The notes beneath the pieces were generated by a model. The model worked only from the letters and a program-made list of their open reading frames with translations, ran no database searches and was not told the origin of the DNA. The translations under genes and the position numbers were made by a program. A DNA stretch of 64,000 nucleotides, taken from assembly GCF_965230805.1 (NCBI RefSeq), contig NZ_OZ246019.1, positions 2,232,001-2,296,000 on the forward strand. The letters run 5' to 3'. The stretch is from Marinifilum sp965230805 (GTDB taxonomy: Bacteria > Bacteroidota > Bacteroidia > Bacteroidales > Marinifilaceae). Below, piece by piece: positions 25,671-34,417 of the stretch; positions within the stretch are counted from its first letter, which is position 1, and each line of letters begins with the position of its first letter.

Positions 25671-26615
25671 ATGAAATTCGCAATACTTGAACCAATAGGA
25701 ATGACCGCCTGCCAATATGGTCAGTTTAAAAAAGAATTTGAAGATCTGGGACACGAGCTGGTGTTTTTTGGAGATCGAAACGAGGACGAGCAAGAGATGA
25801 TTAAGCGTGCTGAGGGAGCCGATGCCATTGTGGTAAGCAACATTCCAATCACGAAAAATTTTATTGATGCCTGCCCCAATCTTTCGATGATTTCAGTTGC
25901 CTTTACAGGAATAGATCATATTGATATGCAGGCTTGTAACGAGCGAAATGTTTTGGTTTCCAATGCCTCTGGATTTTCTACCGAATCGGTAGCCGAACTT
26001 TGCATTGGCATGATATTATCGGTGTATCGCAAGATTGTTGGAGGCGATGCCATGACACGTTTTGGTGGTGGTCGTGGCGGATTTTTAGGCACTGAATTAA
26101 ATGGAAAGACTTTAGGGATTATTGGAGCTGGTGAAATCGGTCTTAGAGTAGCTCAAATAGCAAAAGTTTTTAATTGTAGGGTACTTGCCTATAGTAGAAG
26201 CGAAAAGTGTGTAGAAGGTGTAACTTTTGTTGATAAGGAAACTTTGCTGAGGGAGTCGGATATTGTTTCATTGCATGTACCATTAAGCAATGAAACAAAG
26301 GGCTTAATGGGGAAAGAGGAATTTAAACTGATGAAAGCAGAAGCCATTCTAATCAATACTGCACGCGGACCAGTTGTGGATAGCGAAGCTTTGTGTTGGG
26401 CTTTGGATGAGGCAGAAATTGCTGGAGCAGCACTAGATGTTTACGAAAAAGAACCTCCTTTGGATAGGGATCATATCCTGTTTACAGCACCAAACCTAAT
26501 TATGCTGCCACACATTGCTTATGCTACCAACGAATCCTTCCAAAAACGAATCGATATCGTAATGGAAAATATTAAGCTTTGGCTACAGGGCAAGCCAAGA
26601 AATATAATGAATTAA
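25671..26615 (+). CDS. D-isomer-specific 2-hydroxyacid dehydrogenase
   Basis: 314 residues. Rossmann motif GIIGAGEIGLRVAQ (GxGxxG) near 147-160 and the catalytic triad in usual context: Arg in INTARGPVVDSEAL, Glu in DVYEKEPP, His in MLPHIAYATNES. It interconverts 2-hydroxy and 2-keto acids with NAD(H); the family includes phosphoglycerate, glycerate and lactate dehydrogenases. It lacks the C-terminal ACT domain of SerA. Alone and divergent from the isoprenoid gene, with a 241-nt gap. A bidirectional terminator follows. Confidence 0.92.
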   Translation: MKFAILEPIGMTACQYGQFKKEFEDLGHELVFFGDRNEDEQEMIKRAEGADAIVVSNIPITKNFIDACPNLSMISVAFTGIDHIDMQACNERNVLVSNASGFSTESVAELCIGMILSVYRKIVGGDAMTRFGGGRGGFLGTELNGKTLGIIGAGEIGLRVAQIAKVFNCRVLAYSRSEKCVEGVTFVDKETLLRESDIVSLHVPLSNETKGLMGKEEFKLMKAEAILINTARGPVVDSEALCWALDEAEIAGAALDVYEKEPPLDRDHILFTAPNLIMLPHIAYATNESFQKRIDIVMENIKLWLQGKPRNIMN

Positions 26616-26630
26616 TAAATCCTAAAAATA

Positions 26631-26666
26631 AAATCCCAAGCTCCATATTCCGGAATTTGGGATTTG
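26631..26666. terminator. Bidirectional terminator between convergent genes
   Basis: AAATCCCAA at 26631 pairs with TTGGGATTT ending at 26665, loop of 17 nt with partial pairing, flanked by A-rich and T-rich sides. It separates the dehydrogenase (plus) from the secreted protein (minus). Confidence 0.7.
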
Positions 26667-26678
26667 TATTTAGGAATT

Positions 26679-27374
26679 TTACTTTACAATTTTCACCAGC
26701 TGTGTAATGCCCGTTAACTTTCCTTTCTTATTGTAAGATTCACTTCTAATGGTTCCAATATCCTTTGAAATCCAAATTACATTGCGCATGGTGACGTTCA
26801 CAAATCCTGTTTTACTCTGAATTTCCTCTGAAAGCTTATAACACTTAAATGTTCCGGCTGGGGTATCCATGTTTTCTTTCGATTCTACCTTACGGTTTGT
26901 GATGTTTGTAGTAAAACTCATGTTCATCATTCCGCCTTCTATTGATACTGTTATAGATCCGTCTTTTAGCTTTTGCCCCGGACTTAAATTGGCAGGATAA
27001 TTTATGTCATCGGTAATAACTTTCACTTCCATATTCTGAAAGGCTTCCATCTGTTTTTCGTTCAAGTACTGATCCATATCAATATAAAACTCATTGCCCT
27101 TGCAACGAAAAGTAATGGTGTCCTGCATTAGTATTTTATCAGCAGAATTGCCATCCATTGTGGTGTGCAGCATAGAATAAATGGTTTCATCGTCTTTGTT
27201 TTTAATCGATAATAATTTTTGTGTGTAGGAACCTAGAACTTTTCCTTTCTGGTTGGTCATTTCGTAATGCAATTCAGTACCAACAGTGTTGGGAATGTAA
27301 ATGGTGCACTCCTGTGCAATGCAAAATTGACTTGTGCAGATTAGAATAAGAATCAGATATAATATCTTTTTCAT
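26679..27374 (-). CDS. Secreted protein, TapB/DUF3108-like
   Basis: 231 residues. Signal peptide MKKILYLILILICTSQFCIA with cleavage before QECTI. The mature part is beta-rich: GTELHYEMTNQKGKVLGSYTQKLL, then ITFRCKGNEFYIDMDQYL and TPAGTFKCYKLSEEIQSK, the last being typical of the TapB/DUF3108-like family in which a GTF.CY motif ends with KDIGTIRSE(S)Y. The function of this periplasmic family is unknown. The 354-nt gap to the right contains a repeat (CTTGCGGCTTCCAT at 27690) and no other visible gene. Confidence 0.75.
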   Translation of the reverse strand: MKKILYLILILICTSQFCIAQECTIYIPNTVGTELHYEMTNQKGKVLGSYTQKLLSIKNKDDETIYSMLHTTMDGNSADKILMQDTITFRCKGNEFYIDMDQYLNEKQMEAFQNMEVKVITDDINYPANLSPGQKLKDGSITVSIEGGMMNMSFTTNITNRKVESKENMDTPAGTFKCYKLSEEIQSKTGFVNVTMRNVIWISKDIGTIRSESYNKKGKLTGITQLVKIVK

Positions 27375-27728
27375 GATAATAAAAATTGTGGCTTAAGGCC
27401 ATGGTTTAAAGTGAAAAAACAAATGTCACCGATTGGCGACCAAAGAGTATGAGAGTTCTGCTTTCAGAATTTTAAATTTAAGTAATAACAGATTGGCAGA
27501 AAAATAAATTTGATAGAGAGGAGAGATATTAAAGACTGATTCGTCTTTTTATAGATGAACTCATCTTTAATTAAAAAATCTTTGATACTTTTAAATGTAA
27601 ATTAAGAGAGAAAATGAAATATATAAACAGATGAAACGAGCATGATTAAAATAATTATTAAACATACACCGTAATGATTATTTTGATCTTGCGGCTTCCA
27701 TCTGGCAAATGGAAAAATATATAAACAG

Positions 27729-28160
27729 ATGAATCTTGAAATAAAAGAATATCAATTCGGAGAAAGACCTCAGGTTACCAGACCCAATCGAGAAATATTA
27801 AATGTTCTTGGCGAAGAAGGAGTAAGAAAATTAGTTGACGACCATTATAATCTATTAAGAAAAAGTGAAATAGGAGCGTTGTTTCCATCGGATGAAGAAG
27901 AGTTTGAAGCTGCCAAGTTACGCTCATCTGATTTTTTTATACAGATTTTAGGAGGGTCGCAATACTTTAATCAGAATAGAGGGGAACCGATGTTGGTTCG
28001 TCGCCATCGCCCATTTAAAATAACTGCCGATGGAAGAAGAATTTGGTTGGAATGCTATCAGAAACTACTGCCGAAACTTGGACTTTCTGAGGACTTGCTT
28101 ATGTCTTATTGGAATTACTTAAATGTATTTTCCACTTGGATGATTAATACTGAGGAGTAA
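27729..28160 (+). CDS. Truncated haemoglobin-like globin
   Basis: 143 residues. The pattern LVDDHYNLLRKSEIGALFP, FFIQILGGSQYFNQNRGEPMLVRRHRPFKI and WLECYQKLL follows group II truncated haemoglobins, with the proximal His in RHRPF and the Trp at the G helix (RIWLECY). Such proteins bind haem and O2 or NO and help in redox or NO stress. It is convergent with queA; both share a terminator. Confidence 0.87.
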   Translation: MNLEIKEYQFGERPQVTRPNREILNVLGEEGVRKLVDDHYNLLRKSEIGALFPSDEEEFEAAKLRSSDFFIQILGGSQYFNQNRGEPMLVRRHRPFKITADGRRIWLECYQKLLPKLGLSEDLLMSYWNYLNVFSTWMINTEE

Positions 28161-28184
28161 TTGCAATTTGAATAAGGAAAGAAA

Positions 28185-28215
28185 AAAGCTGATGATTATA
28201 AAATCACCAGCTTTT
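28185..28215. terminator. Bidirectional terminator between globin and queA
   Basis: AAAAGCTGATGATT pairs with AATCACCAGCTTTT around a 3-nt loop, with one mismatch, giving A/T runs on both sides. Confidence 0.8.
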
Positions 28216-28236
28216 AAATATTTTACTTTATCAGAC

Positions 28237-29286
28237 TTACAAAATCAACATTGCATCCCCATAAGTTCCAAATCGGTATTTCTCCTTAATTGCTTCTTCG
28301 TAAGCAGCCATTACATTGTCGTAACCACCAAATGCACAAACCATCATCATTAAGGTAGAAAGAGGCAAGTGGAAGTTTGTAATCATTCTGTTTGGTACAT
28401 GGAAGTCATAAGGAGGGAAAATGAATTTATTCGTCCATCCTTCAAAAGGTTTTAGAGTTCCCATTGTGGATACAGAACTTTCAAGAGTTCTCATTACAGT
28501 TGTTCCAACAGCACAAACATTTTTCTTTTTCTTTTTCGCAGAGTTGACTTTTTCTACAGCTTCATTCTCAATAAAGATTTGCTCCGAATCCATTTTGTGT
28601 TTGGTCAAATCCTCAACATCAACTGAGCGGAAATTACCCAAGCCAACATGGAGAGTTACCTCAGCAAAATCAATACCTTTAATCTCCAAACGCTTCATCA
28701 ATTCGCGGCTAAAGTGCATACCTGCTGTAGGAGCTGCAACAGCACCTTCGTGCTTTGCAAAAATGGTTTGGTAACGCTCTGCATCTTCAGGCTCAACCGA
28801 ACGATCGATAAATTTTGGAAGGGGTGTTTCTCCTAATCCAAAAAGAGTTTCTTTGAATTCGTTATATGGTCCGTCGAACAAAAAGCGCAGCGTTCTACCT
28901 CTTGATGTTGTATTATCTATTACCTCAGCAACCAACAAATCATCTTCGCCAAAGTACAATTTATTACCAATTCTGATTTTACGAGCCGGATCAACCAAAA
29001 CATCCCAAAGTCTTTGCTCACGATTCAATTCACGCAACAAGAATACTTCAATTTCGGCACCTGTTTTCTCTTTGTTACCATACAAACGAGCAGGAAATAC
29101 TTTGGTATTATTGAACACCATTACATCTTCATCATCGAAATATTCGATTAAATCTTTAAAGATTTTGTGCTCAATTTTACCTGAATCTTTGTGAAGTACC
29201 ATTAAACGAGATTCATCTCTGTTATAGGCTGGATGTAAAGCAATAAGTTCTGTAGGTAATTTATACTTAAACTTAGATAACTTCAT
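28237..29286 (-). CDS. queA: tRNA preQ1(34) S-adenosylmethionine ribosyltransferase-isomerase
   Basis: 349 residues, usual QueA length. N-terminal LPTELIALHPAYNRDESRLMVLHK, central VFNNTKVFPARLYG and AAPTAGMHFS, then VTLHVGLGNFRSVDVEDLTKHKMDSE are the family's conserved blocks. It transfers the ribosyl part of SAM to 7-aminomethyl-7-deazaguanine in tRNA to form epoxyqueuosine. It is the last gene of the ftsX-DUF3098-uppP-truB-queA operon, 81 nt after truB. Confidence 0.97.
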   Translation of the reverse strand: MKLSKFKYKLPTELIALHPAYNRDESRLMVLHKDSGKIEHKIFKDLIEYFDDEDVMVFNNTKVFPARLYGNKEKTGAEIEVFLLRELNREQRLWDVLVDPARKIRIGNKLYFGEDDLLVAEVIDNTTSRGRTLRFLFDGPYNEFKETLFGLGETPLPKFIDRSVEPEDAERYQTIFAKHEGAVAAPTAGMHFSRELMKRLEIKGIDFAEVTLHVGLGNFRSVDVEDLTKHKMDSEQIFIENEAVEKVNSAKKKKKNVCAVGTTVMRTLESSVSTMGTLKPFEGWTNKFIFPPYDFHVPNRMITNFHLPLSTLMMMVCAFGGYDNVMAAYEEAIKEKYRFGTYGDAMLIL

Positions 29287-29367
29287 AAGGCTGACTGACT
29301 TTTAATATGTATTTTTTGTTATTGCAAAAAGCGAAGCTTTTCGTTCTACGAAAAAGTTGCAAGATAG

Positions 29368-30072
29368 TTATAAATTTCCTAAGAATTTTATAAAATCTTC
29401 AATTTCAATAGCATCGTCGATTTTGAAATCGCCGATTTGAGTACGTTGCAGAGCAGTTAAATGAGCACCACTGTTTAAAGCCTGACCAATGTCGCGTGCT
29501 AAAGCTCTGATATAGGTTCCTTTACTGCAAACCACTCTAATCTTCAGAACATTTTCTTCATATTCAAGAACTTCGATTTCATCGATCACCAATGTTTTCT
29601 TCTTGATTTCAACTTCCTGACCTTTTCGGGCATATTCGTAAGCACGTTTTCCATTTACTTTTACAGCCGAATAATCGGGTGGACGTTGCTCTATGCTTCC
29701 AATAAATCCTTTTAAAGTTTTGTCAATTAGCTCACGTGTAATGTGTTCTGTTTGATATTCTTGATCAATTTCTGTTTCCAAATCAAAGGATGGAGTGCTT
29801 GCTCCCAATTGCAAAGTGGCAATGTATTCTTTAACCTGAGACTGATAGGTATCAATCTTCTTGGTGTACTTGCCAACACAGACAATCATCAACCCGGTGG
29901 CCAAAGGATCCAATGTTCCTGCATGACCTACCTTAATATTTTTCACGCGAAGCTTGTGCTTGATTTTGAACTTGATTTTGTTCACCAAATCAAACGAAGT
30001 CCACTCATATGGCTTATTCAATAGAATAAAAGCACCTTGTTGAAAGTCATTATCGGTTTCGAATCGAATCAT
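29368..30072 (-). CDS. truB: tRNA pseudouridine(55) synthase
   Basis: 234 residues. The catalytic motif GHAGTLDPLATGLM contains the nucleophilic Asp; NKPYEWTSFDLVNKIK and RPPDYSAVKVNGKRAYEYARKG are family blocks, and VVCSKGTYIRALARDIG is the third. It makes pseudouridine at position 55 of tRNAs. It lacks the C-terminal PUA domain of the E. coli enzyme, as usual in Bacteroidota. It lies between uppP and queA. Confidence 0.97.
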   Translation of the reverse strand: MIRFETDNDFQQGAFILLNKPYEWTSFDLVNKIKFKIKHKLRVKNIKVGHAGTLDPLATGLMIVCVGKYTKKIDTYQSQVKEYIATLQLGASTPSFDLETEIDQEYQTEHITRELIDKTLKGFIGSIEQRPPDYSAVKVNGKRAYEYARKGQEVEIKKKTLVIDEIEVLEYEENVLKIRVVCSKGTYIRALARDIGQALNSGAHLTALQRTQIGDFKIDDAIEIEDFIKFLGNL

Positions 30073-30262
30073 CAGCTAAGTGATTTGCCATTTAAAAACT
30101 GTTTGAATTTGATTTTAGAATTTTTTATCCATGAAAAATGAAGTATAACAAGGCAAATTTTATGCGAATAGTGGTTCTATTTAAATAGAATTTAACGCAG
30201 TTAGGCTTCATTTCGTCATATTAAAAAAACTAAAGGATAAATTTTAAACAGTTTTTTTACAA

Positions 30263-31051
30263 TTAGGCTGCAAAAATAGCAATTACTCCGATAATCAGGC
30301 AATAAATGGCAAAATAGATTAGTTTTCCTTTTTTAACGAGTTTAATCATCCAGCTGCAAGCCAGTAATCCGGAGATAAAAGCTGCAATGAATCCAACAAT
30401 TAAAGGTGTTAGTTTAATGTTGCCATGAGATGTAAATTCACCACTGGCCAAACTCAAAATATTTTCTCCAATTATAGGAACCAAAACCATTAGGAAAGAG
30501 AATTTGGCAATATCTGCTTTTTTATTTCCAAGCAATAGTCCTGTTGCGATGGTAGCCCCGGAACGCGAAATTCCCGGCAGAATGGCAAATGTTTGTGCTA
30601 CACCAATTATCAAAGCATCTTTAAATGATATTTCTTTGTCTTTTTGTTTTGCATAGTATGTAAATCCCAGCAAAGTGGCGGTTATCAGTAGCATGCAACC
30701 TACCAAAAGCAAAATGCCATTCTTATCGAAAAGAGCAGATACCTCTTCCTTAAAGAAAACACCTACAATTCCAATCGGAATCATAGATACAGCAATTTTA
30801 AAAAGGTATTGGGTGGATTCATTCCATTGAAAAAGGAAAATATCCTTGAAAAGGGCAAGAATATCTTTTCTAAAAACAATAATGGTACTAAGAACTGTTG
30901 CTCCATGTACAATTACAGTAAAAGCAAGATTATTTTCTGTGTCGACACCCAATAGAGCTTTTCCAAGTTCAAGGTGGCCACTGCTGCTCACAGGTAAAAA
31001 TTCAGTCAGTCCCTGTAGCAATCCAAGAAGTAAAGCTTCAATCCAATTCAT
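30263..31051 (-). CDS. uppP: Undecaprenyl-diphosphate phosphatase
   Basis: 262 residues, multi-spanning. Catalytic motif 1 is EFLPVSSSGHLELG (17-30) and motif 2 GISRSGATIATG (about 161-172), together forming the UppP/BacA active site. It removes one phosphate from undecaprenyl diphosphate, recycling the lipid carrier for peptidoglycan and for the surface glycan genes nearby. Its position in the operon with ftsX and truB is standard in the phylum. Confidence 0.97.
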   Translation of the reverse strand: MNWIEALLLGLLQGLTEFLPVSSSGHLELGKALLGVDTENNLAFTVIVHGATVLSTIIVFRKDILALFKDIFLFQWNESTQYLFKIAVSMIPIGIVGVFFKEEVSALFDKNGILLLVGCMLLITATLLGFTYYAKQKDKEISFKDALIIGVAQTFAILPGISRSGATIATGLLLGNKKADIAKFSFLMVLVPIIGENILSLASGEFTSHGNIKLTPLIVGFIAAFISGLLACSWMIKLVKKGKLIYFAIYCLIIGVIAIFAA

Positions 31052-31107
31052 AAAATTAAGTAGTGCGTTTTTTCCGATATGTATTTCGGAATCAGATAGG
31101 TAATACG

Positions 31108-31353
31108 CTATTTTGTTTCTTTTGGTTTCTTCATAATGGCATAAATTTCGAACGCAAATCCGAATAAAACCACCAGTGGAGCAAGTGTAATTCTTCTAAA
31201 ACTAAAGATACTTTCATCAAAAACATTAGGATCATCGGAGCCACCGCCCATCATTAAAACGAAACCAATAATTATAATTACAAAACCAATTAGAAGAAGT
31301 TTGTAGTTTTCTCTACCAAGAGCGAAACCTGGTTTGTTATTTTGTTTGTTCAT
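31108..31353 (-). CDS. DUF3098 family small membrane protein
   Basis: 81 residues with two predicted membrane helices (LLLIGFVIIIIGFVLMMGG and LAPLVVLFGFAFEIYAIM) joined by a short loop containing DPNVFDESIFSFRRI. The family is found beside ftsX and uppP in Bacteroidota; its function is unknown, possibly divisome-associated. Confidence 0.88.
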   Translation of the reverse strand: MNKQNNKPGFALGRENYKLLLIGFVIIIIGFVLMMGGGSDDPNVFDESIFSFRRITLAPLVVLFGFAFEIYAIMKKPKETK

Positions 31354-31492
31354 GTGTTCAAAATATATCCGTGTTGGAAAATCAATGCCAAATTTATAAA
31401 ATATTAGTGCCTAAAGTACTTAAAGTGCCTAAAATTATAATGGATGACTTACATTATTTTTGCTCTGCCTAAAATATCTTAAAAGCTAGAGG

Positions 31493-32365
31493 CTAATATA
31501 ATGATCTTGATTCCAATCTTAAATACTTATTTACTGCAAATAAAGTAGAAATCCAGGTAATGAATAAACCCGTTAAAATAATTAGTAAAAATAACAGTCC
31601 TACCAACTCGGTGTTGTTAAAGCTAATGACTTGCCTCAATTCCTTCTGAGAAAGATAAATAGTGCCAGAAAGCATTGCGTTTGCGAATAATGCACCTAAA
31701 AATCCGTGAAGTAAACCTTTTCCCATAAATGGTTTACGAATAAAACCTCTGGTGGCACCAACCAGCTGCATGGTGTTAATGATTAATCGTTGAGAATAAA
31801 TTGATAATCGGATTGTGTTGTTAATCAGTGTAAACGAAATAATAAATAAAACAGCGCTAAAAGCCAAAAGGATGAAACTAATGCGCTTTACATTATCGTT
31901 TACCAAATGTACCAGTGATTTTTGGTAGTAAACTTCCTGCACTTGTGAGTATCTTGTTAGGTCTTGCTCGATAAGGGCAATACTATCCGGGTTGGCATAT
32001 TGGGCGTATAGTTTTACATCAATTGCAGCTTGTAATGGATTGTAGCCCAAAAAGGAGATAAAATCTTCACCCAATTCTTTTTGCAGGTCTTTAGCTGCAG
32101 TTGCTTTATCAACAAATTCAGTTGCTTTTACAAATTCACTTGCATCCAGATTTTTTTGCAGACGTCTAATTTCAACCTCTTTTACATTGTCTTTTAGAAT
32201 GATGGAAACACCTATGTTCTCTTTCACATAGTTTGAAAGTTGATTAGCATTTAAAATCAGTAAACCCATAAGTCCTAGCATGAAAAGGACAAGAGAAATA
32301 CTAATTACAGATGTGATATATGAGGAACGCAATCGTCGTGTTGTGCCTTTTTCTTTTTTTGCCAT
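31493..32365 (-). CDS. ftsX: Cell division protein FtsX (permease-like)
   Basis: 290 residues with an N-terminal membrane helix (residues 15-38), a periplasmic domain of about 120 residues, and three further helices at the C-terminus, the normal FtsX layout. NIGVSIILKDNVKEVEIRRL and RLIINTMQLVGATRGFIRKPF are family landmarks. It partners FtsE to control peptidoglycan hydrolases at division. ftsE is not in this window. It heads the five-gene operon. Confidence 0.93.
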   Translation of the reverse strand: MAKKEKGTTRRLRSSYITSVISISLVLFMLGLMGLLILNANQLSNYVKENIGVSIILKDNVKEVEIRRLQKNLDASEFVKATEFVDKATAAKDLQKELGEDFISFLGYNPLQAAIDVKLYAQYANPDSIALIEQDLTRYSQVQEVYYQKSLVHLVNDNVKRISFILLAFSAVLFIISFTLINNTIRLSIYSQRLIINTMQLVGATRGFIRKPFMGKGLLHGFLGALFANAMLSGTIYLSQKELRQVISFNNTELVGLLFLLIILTGLFITWISTLFAVNKYLRLESRSLY

Positions 32366-32512
32366 TTGCTCGCTTATTTAAAATCGATTATGACCTGTAA
32401 TGAATGGATCACTTGCGAAAATACGATTTTTTAGCGAAAAGCTTCCTCTTACATGCTACAAGTTTTAAGCTGATAGAAAGTATTTAGATTTACTCATTTA
32501 CGCATTCGTAGA

Positions 32513-32547
32513 TTTGCTTCGTTTCTATTTGTTTTTTGTTAAGTTTG
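32513..32547 (+). promoter_or_regulatory. Candidate promoter of the flippase gene
   Basis: TTTG at 32513-32516 and TAAGTTTG at 32540-32547, 23 nt apart, slightly longer than usual. A start near 32555 would leave a ~25-nt leader before the TTG start codon at 32579. Confidence 0.4.
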
Positions 32548-32578
32548 TGTTGGTAATATCGCAAAACATAGCATTACA

Positions 32579-34048
32579 TTGGGAATTATTCGACAACAAA
32601 CCATTAAGGGAAGCTTCATTTCATATATAGGAGCTATTTTGGGTTTCATTAATACCGGGATTTTATATCCCAATTTTTTTGCCACCGATCAGATTGGTTT
32701 AATTGCCTGGTTAGGAGCAATTACAACCTTAGCCGCTCAATTTTCAAGTTTGGGATTCAATAATGTAACAGCACGATTGTTTCCATATTTCAGAAACGAG
32801 AATGTAAACCACAATGGGTACTTGTTTATTCTTTTCTGGGTAGGAATGGCTGGTTTTGCCCTTTCGCTGATTGGGTATTTTGTATTGCAACCTCTTGCAG
32901 TTGAAATGTATCAGGATGAATCGCCATTGTATTTGAATTATCTCATCTATTTAATTCCATTGGTATTTTTCACTCTGTTTTACAACCTTTTCGAAGGATA
33001 TAACCGTGTGATGTACGATGCAGTTTCCGGAACTTTTTTTAGAGATATTGTTTTTAAGGTACTAAACCTCACTTTTCTGATTTTATTTTGGCAAGATGTG
33101 ATTGATTTTTCCCAGTTCATTTTGCTGTATGTATTGGCATATTGCTCACCAAGTGTATTTCTGTTTATTTTATTGTGGGTACGTGGGCACATTTCTTTTG
33201 CCTCAAATTTAAAGTTTGTAACGCCCGATCTTAGAAAGTCGATGTGCAGTGTTTCTTTCTTTGGAATACTGAATGGTTTAAGCGATAAATTGGCCAATCA
33301 GATTGATAGAATCATGCTTGTGAGTTACATTGGACTTGGGCCTACCGGGATTTTTGGAACCATGTGTAATTTTGGAACATTGGTTTCGATGCCATCGCGT
33401 ACACTTCGAAAAATTGCCAGTACTGTGATTGCCGAAGCATGGAAAAAGAATGACTTAAAAACAATTGCTCAGATTTATTCTCAAAGCGGATTACATCAGT
33501 TTATGCTCGGATGCCTGTTGTTTATTGGCATCTGGATTAATATCGATAATATCCTCGAAATAGTTTCTGATAGATTTATTGATGGGAAATATGTCGTTTT
33601 TTTTATTGGTTTATCAAATGTAGTTCAGATGCTTTCGGGAGTAAGTGGGGTGATTATTCAATCATCCTCATACTACAAAATGCAAACCGTTTTTATGGTA
33701 ATGTATGGTATACTTGTAATCACCTCCAATATAATCATGATACGAATTTGGGGAATAACAGGAGCAGCTGTTGCATCTTTAACAGCAACTTTCTTTCTTA
33801 ATCTGTCAAAATATCTGTTTTTATTAAAAAGATATCAGTTTCAACCCTTCAATTACAGATATCTATTAGTGATTTTAGTGGCTTTTACTGCTTATTGTGC
33901 AGGCTATTTAGTGCCCAAATCAGATTGGTTTGTAATCGACATTGCACTGCGATCAGCAGTGCTTGGTGGAGTTTATGTGTTACTATCCTTTGTTTTTAGG
34001 ATATCTAAAGATTTCAATCAATTTGTAAAAAAAGCAATTGGAATGTAG
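32579..34048 (+). CDS. Oligosaccharide flippase (Wzx/MATE superfamily)
   Basis: 489 residues with about 12-14 hydrophobic helices in the MOP-exporter pattern. The N-terminal KGSFISYIGAILGFINTGILYPNFF and later SVSFFGILNGLSDKLANQIDRIMLVSYIGLG and ASLTATFFLNLSKYLFLLKR are typical of polysaccharide flippases. It would move lipid-linked sugar units across the inner membrane for the cluster that follows. The start is TTG at 32579; an ATT two codons upstream is the only nearby alternative, so the exact start is uncertain. It is divergent from ftsX and convergent with the minus-strand sugar genes. Confidence 0.9.
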   Translation: MGIIRQQTIKGSFISYIGAILGFINTGILYPNFFATDQIGLIAWLGAITTLAAQFSSLGFNNVTARLFPYFRNENVNHNGYLFILFWVGMAGFALSLIGYFVLQPLAVEMYQDESPLYLNYLIYLIPLVFFTLFYNLFEGYNRVMYDAVSGTFFRDIVFKVLNLTFLILFWQDVIDFSQFILLYVLAYCSPSVFLFILLWVRGHISFASNLKFVTPDLRKSMCSVSFFGILNGLSDKLANQIDRIMLVSYIGLGPTGIFGTMCNFGTLVSMPSRTLRKIASTVIAEAWKKNDLKTIAQIYSQSGLHQFMLGCLLFIGIWINIDNILEIVSDRFIDGKYVVFFIGLSNVVQMLSGVSGVIIQSSSYYKMQTVFMVMYGILVITSNIIMIRIWGITGAAVASLTATFFLNLSKYLFLLKRYQFQPFNYRYLLVILVAFTAYCAGYLVPKSDWFVIDIALRSAVLGGVYVLLSFVFRISKDFNQFVKKAIGM

Positions 34049-34076
34049 ATATTACAGCCTTAAAAGAGCTATAAAT

Positions 34077-34187
34077 TTTTTCCCATACCCTGTAAAGCTT
34101 TAGGCATACCCCTGTATAAGCCTTTACTTTGATCATGTAAAGCTTTAGGCATACCCCTGTATAAGCCTTTACAGGGTATGGGAAAAA
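34077..34187. repeat. Long bidirectional hairpin with two internal 37-bp direct repeats
   Basis: The outer arms (34077-34097 and 34167-34187) are perfect 21-bp complements, ending in T- and A-runs, and so act as a terminator in either direction. Between them the block TGTAAAGCTTTAGGCATACC... occurs twice, at 34091-34127 and 34136-34172. It lies between the flippase (plus) and neuB-like (minus) stops. Confidence 0.85.
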
Positions 34188-34192
34188 TGATT

Positions 34193-34290
34193 GTGTTGCC
34201 CTGCATGAAAAATCACATTGATTTTTAATATTAGCGAATAACGAATCGAGGCCCGGGGGGCTTGTGGTGTGAGAGGTTCTTCTCTTGCGT
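34193..34290 (+). mobile_element. Remnant of a group II intron (5' and 3' tips only)
   Basis: GTGTTGCCCTGCATG at 34193 matches the 5' end of the attC introns (GTGTGCCCTGCATG) with one inserted T. At 34240-34278, AACGAATCGAGGCCCGGG..TTGTGGTGTGAGAGG lines up with domain V of those introns (AACGAACCGCC..GTGGTGTGAGAGG). Everything between is gone. It sits 5 nt after the terminator hairpin, the classic location of class IIC introns. The rest of the 34049-34417 gap holds the hairpin and a short match (TTAACGTGAGTT at 34304) to the MITE end. Confidence 0.6.
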
Positions 34291-34417
34291 TTCGTGCGTT
34301 ATTTTAACGTGAGTTGGACAGGCATGTTCTTTGGCTGCAGAAATTCCATAGAGCCATTTTTCCAGCAACAATATTAAAGGATAGATTGCCAATAAGTTTT
34401 TAAGGTTCTATCAGAAA

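Noticed and set aside
32980..33297. 105-residue ORF antisense to the flippase
   Set aside because: No family resemblance, and the opposite strand encodes a clear membrane transporter.
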